Source: Exiguobacterium aurantiacum
GTDB taxonomy: Bacteria; Bacillota; Bacilli; Exiguobacteriales; Exiguobacteriaceae
Assembly (NCBI RefSeq): GCF_001766415.1
Contig: NZ_MKXO01000001.1
Location: forward strand, 806,001 to 870,000
Direction: 5' to 3'
DNA length: 64,000 bases
The notes beneath the pieces were generated by a model, which had not been told where the DNA came from, did not search any database, and saw only the letters and a program-made list of their open reading frames with translations. Below, piece after piece: positions 62,755 to 64,000 of the stretch. Each line of letters begins with the position of its first letter. Within the stretch, counting starts at the first letter, position 1. The translations under genes were made by a program, and so were the position numbers.

Positions 62755-63201
62755 ATGACGCTCATTCTCCCTGAATGCATCACCGGATTCTCTTACAGCG
62801 ACTGCCCCGCACCCGGGTCGGATATCGAGACGTTCGAAAACATCTGCCTCGACTTCGCGAGCCAGAAAGGCGGCACCTGTTTCTTTATTCTCGGGGACGG
62901 GGTCACGCCGAACTATGAACAAGCTAATATCAGAATTGGCGAACGGACCATCTATGTCTTACTCAGCCACCTTTATCCGGTCATCGGCATCTCTAAACTT
63001 GAACCGTTTCAATACGAGTACATCGATGTACCCGAGCTGACCGACTTGTTTCCTGACACTTACCAGATTCCGTCAGCGGCGGAACTTAATGAACGATTCG
63101 ATTTGTCGCTTCAGCCGTTTTTAAGCGAGGTGGATCGCATGCAGATCGAATATTGGAACCCGAAGACAATCGGCAATGTTATTTTTCATTACTGGGACTA
63201 A
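62755..63201 (+). CDS. Hypothetical protein (148 aa)
   Basis: Not recognised. AAAGG lies 9 nt before ATG 62755. The protein is soluble, with Cys residues near the start (LPECITGFSYSDCPAP and ENICLDFA) and a GGTCFFILGDGV strand. It lies after the VOC gene with a small gap and ends at a strong terminator, so the two may be co-transcribed. Confidence 0.6.
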   Translation: MTLILPECITGFSYSDCPAPGSDIETFENICLDFASQKGGTCFFILGDGVTPNYEQANIRIGERTIYVLLSHLYPVIGISKLEPFQYEYIDVPELTDLFPDTYQIPSAAELNERFDLSLQPFLSEVDRMQIEYWNPKTIGNVIFHYWD

Positions 63202-63205
63202 CAGA

Positions 63206-63234
63206 AAGCGCCCCTGCGAATCGCAGGGGCGCTT
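63206..63234. terminator. Bidirectional terminator
   Basis: AAGCGCCCCTGCGA and TCGCAGGGGCGCTT form an almost perfect stem between convergent genes. Confidence 0.9.
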
Positions 63235-63246
63235 GTTTACGTTCAT

Positions 63247-63906
63247 TCAGTTACCGAGCAAGGCGTCCATTTTCGCTTTCGCGTCACGCGCGAGCTCATG
63301 GTCCGGTTGCAGTTCGAGTACGCGCTCGAGTTCGGCGTACGTCTTGTCCTGCTCACCGAGGAACGCATAGGCGATCGCCAAGTTGTAGCGGGCGTCCGTA
63401 TGAGACGCATCCAAGTCGAGCGTGTCCTCGAGTGCGTCGACCGCCAAGTCGAGCTGCTCGTTTTGCGCGAGCGCGAGCCCGTATTGGAACGTGATCTCGA
63501 CGTCTTCCGGCGCTTGCGTTTTCGCTTCACGAAGTCGCGGCAACGCGCGGACGAAGTCGCCCATCGCCTTGTACGTCAAACCGAGCATGAAGTGCAAGTC
63601 TGCATCATTTATGCCGGAAAGAAGCGCTTGTCGAAGCGACGCTTCGGCCAAGTCGACTTGTTCGAGCTCATAGGCGAGCGCGCCTTTCGCGTAATGGGCC
63701 GCACCGAACGCATTGTCGAGTTCGAGCGCCTTGTCGTAAAAGACGACCGCCCGTTCATGGTCACCGATCGCTTGAAGCAGTGTGCCCATGTTGACGTAAC
63801 CGGTCGGGTCCGTCGGGTTCGCCTCGATGGCGTCGTTGAAATGTTTGGCCGCTTGTTCAAATTCACCTTGCTGCATCGCTTGGATGCCTTGTTCGTTTGC
63901 GTTCAC
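63247..63906 (-). CDS. yrrB: Tetratricopeptide repeat protein (YrrB-like)
   Basis: Cytoplasmic scaffold of 219 residues with six TPR units, each about 34 residues, for example AAKHFNDAIEANPTDPTGYVNMGTLL and AVVFYDKALELDNAFGAAHYAKG. B. subtilis YrrB has the same position after mnmA and may bind other proteins. I choose GTG 63906, which lies at correct spacing from GAGGTGA. ATG at 63912 is within that site. Confidence 0.88.
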   Translation of the reverse strand: MNANEQGIQAMQQGEFEQAAKHFNDAIEANPTDPTGYVNMGTLLQAIGDHERAVVFYDKALELDNAFGAAHYAKGALAYELEQVDLAEASLRQALLSGINDADLHFMLGLTYKAMGDFVRALPRLREAKTQAPEDVEITFQYGLALAQNEQLDLAVDALEDTLDLDASHTDARYNLAIAYAFLGEQDKTYAELERVLELQPDHELARDAKAKMDALLGN

Positions 63907-63916
63907 TGTCATCACC

Positions 63917-64000
63917 TCATCCGATATAGTCGAGTTGTTTCCCGTTAATATACGCTTTGTCGATCGTCGCCCCGCCTAGACAGATATCGCCGTCATAAAA
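63917..64000 (-). CDS. mnmA: tRNA 2-thiouridylase MnmA, C-terminal end (5' part outside window)
   Basis: Only the last 27 codons are present. The residues FYDGDICLGGATID and the ending KQLDYIG match the C-terminal beta-barrel of MnmA, which thiolates uridine 34 of some tRNAs. The stop overlaps the ribosome binding site of yrrB, so the two genes are coupled, as in B. subtilis. Confidence 0.85.
   Translation of the reverse strand, partial: FYDGDICLGGATIDKAYINGKQLDYIG

Overview
The window is chromosomal DNA from a Bacillota (Bacilli) bacterium with near-balanced base composition, strong GGAGG-type ribosome binding sites, T-box leaders, FapR boxes and an RsaE/RoxS-type small RNA. Gene content, gene order and the compact layout suggest Exiguobacterium or a close relative. 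That genus is an inference from family resemblance, because no database search was possible. No rRNA, tRNA, CRISPR array, intact transposon or prophage is visible.

Layout. 1-7.2 kb resembles the B. subtilis def-ykrA-rnjA-ktrC neighbourhood: the end of peptide deformylase, a lipoprotein-hydrolase, a decayed insertion element, a phospholipase-D-like protein, RNase J1, a HAD phosphatase and KtrC. 7.2-21.4 kb is a mixed, more lineage-specific region: cytochrome bd oxidase (cydAB), ccpC with an M20 deacetylase, a DsbB-like protein, nadE, a BsuPI lipoprotein, a CvfC-like HEAT protein, an alpha/beta hydrolase fused to an FMN reductase, several unknown small genes, and an overlapping pgpA-PAP2-unknown-unknown operon. 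21.5-51.2 kb closely follows the order of the B. subtilis fabHA-yjc region, read backwards: yjcG, fabI, rluD-type pseudouridine synthase, nadK, relQ, yjbK, spxH, RoxS, pepF, coiA, mecA, spx, oppFDCBA, trpS, two more oppA-like genes, fabF, fabH. RodA, a cardiolipin synthase, an SDR, a DUF2254 protein and an HD protein are interspersed. 51.2-64 kb matches the B. subtilis yrr block: mtnN, greA, udk, trmR, mltG, yrzB, ruvX, reoM, alaS, recD2, yrrB and mnmA, with three extra genes (a membrane repeat protein, a VOC protein and an unknown) between recD2 and yrrB.

How the genes work together. Type II fatty acid synthesis genes (fabI, fabH-fabF) each carry a FapR-like operator at the promoter. The Spx stress and proteolysis circuit (spx, mecA, spxH) lies close to the redox-responsive RoxS RNA. 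A Rex-like palindrome precedes both roxS and cydAB, which suggests a shared NADH/redox control. trpS and alaS are controlled by T-box leaders. Peptide uptake is supplied by one OppABCDF system plus two further binding proteins, one without a lipobox.

The most unusual items are the hydrolase-flavin reductase fusion, a start codon separated from its ribosome binding site by a perfectly placed 11-bp hairpin, a RoxS homologue with five C-rich motifs, a SpxH lacking the usual CxxC, a membrane protein ending in four 12-residue leucine-rich repeats, and an insertion-element relic that appears to have split and duplicated a bidirectional terminator.
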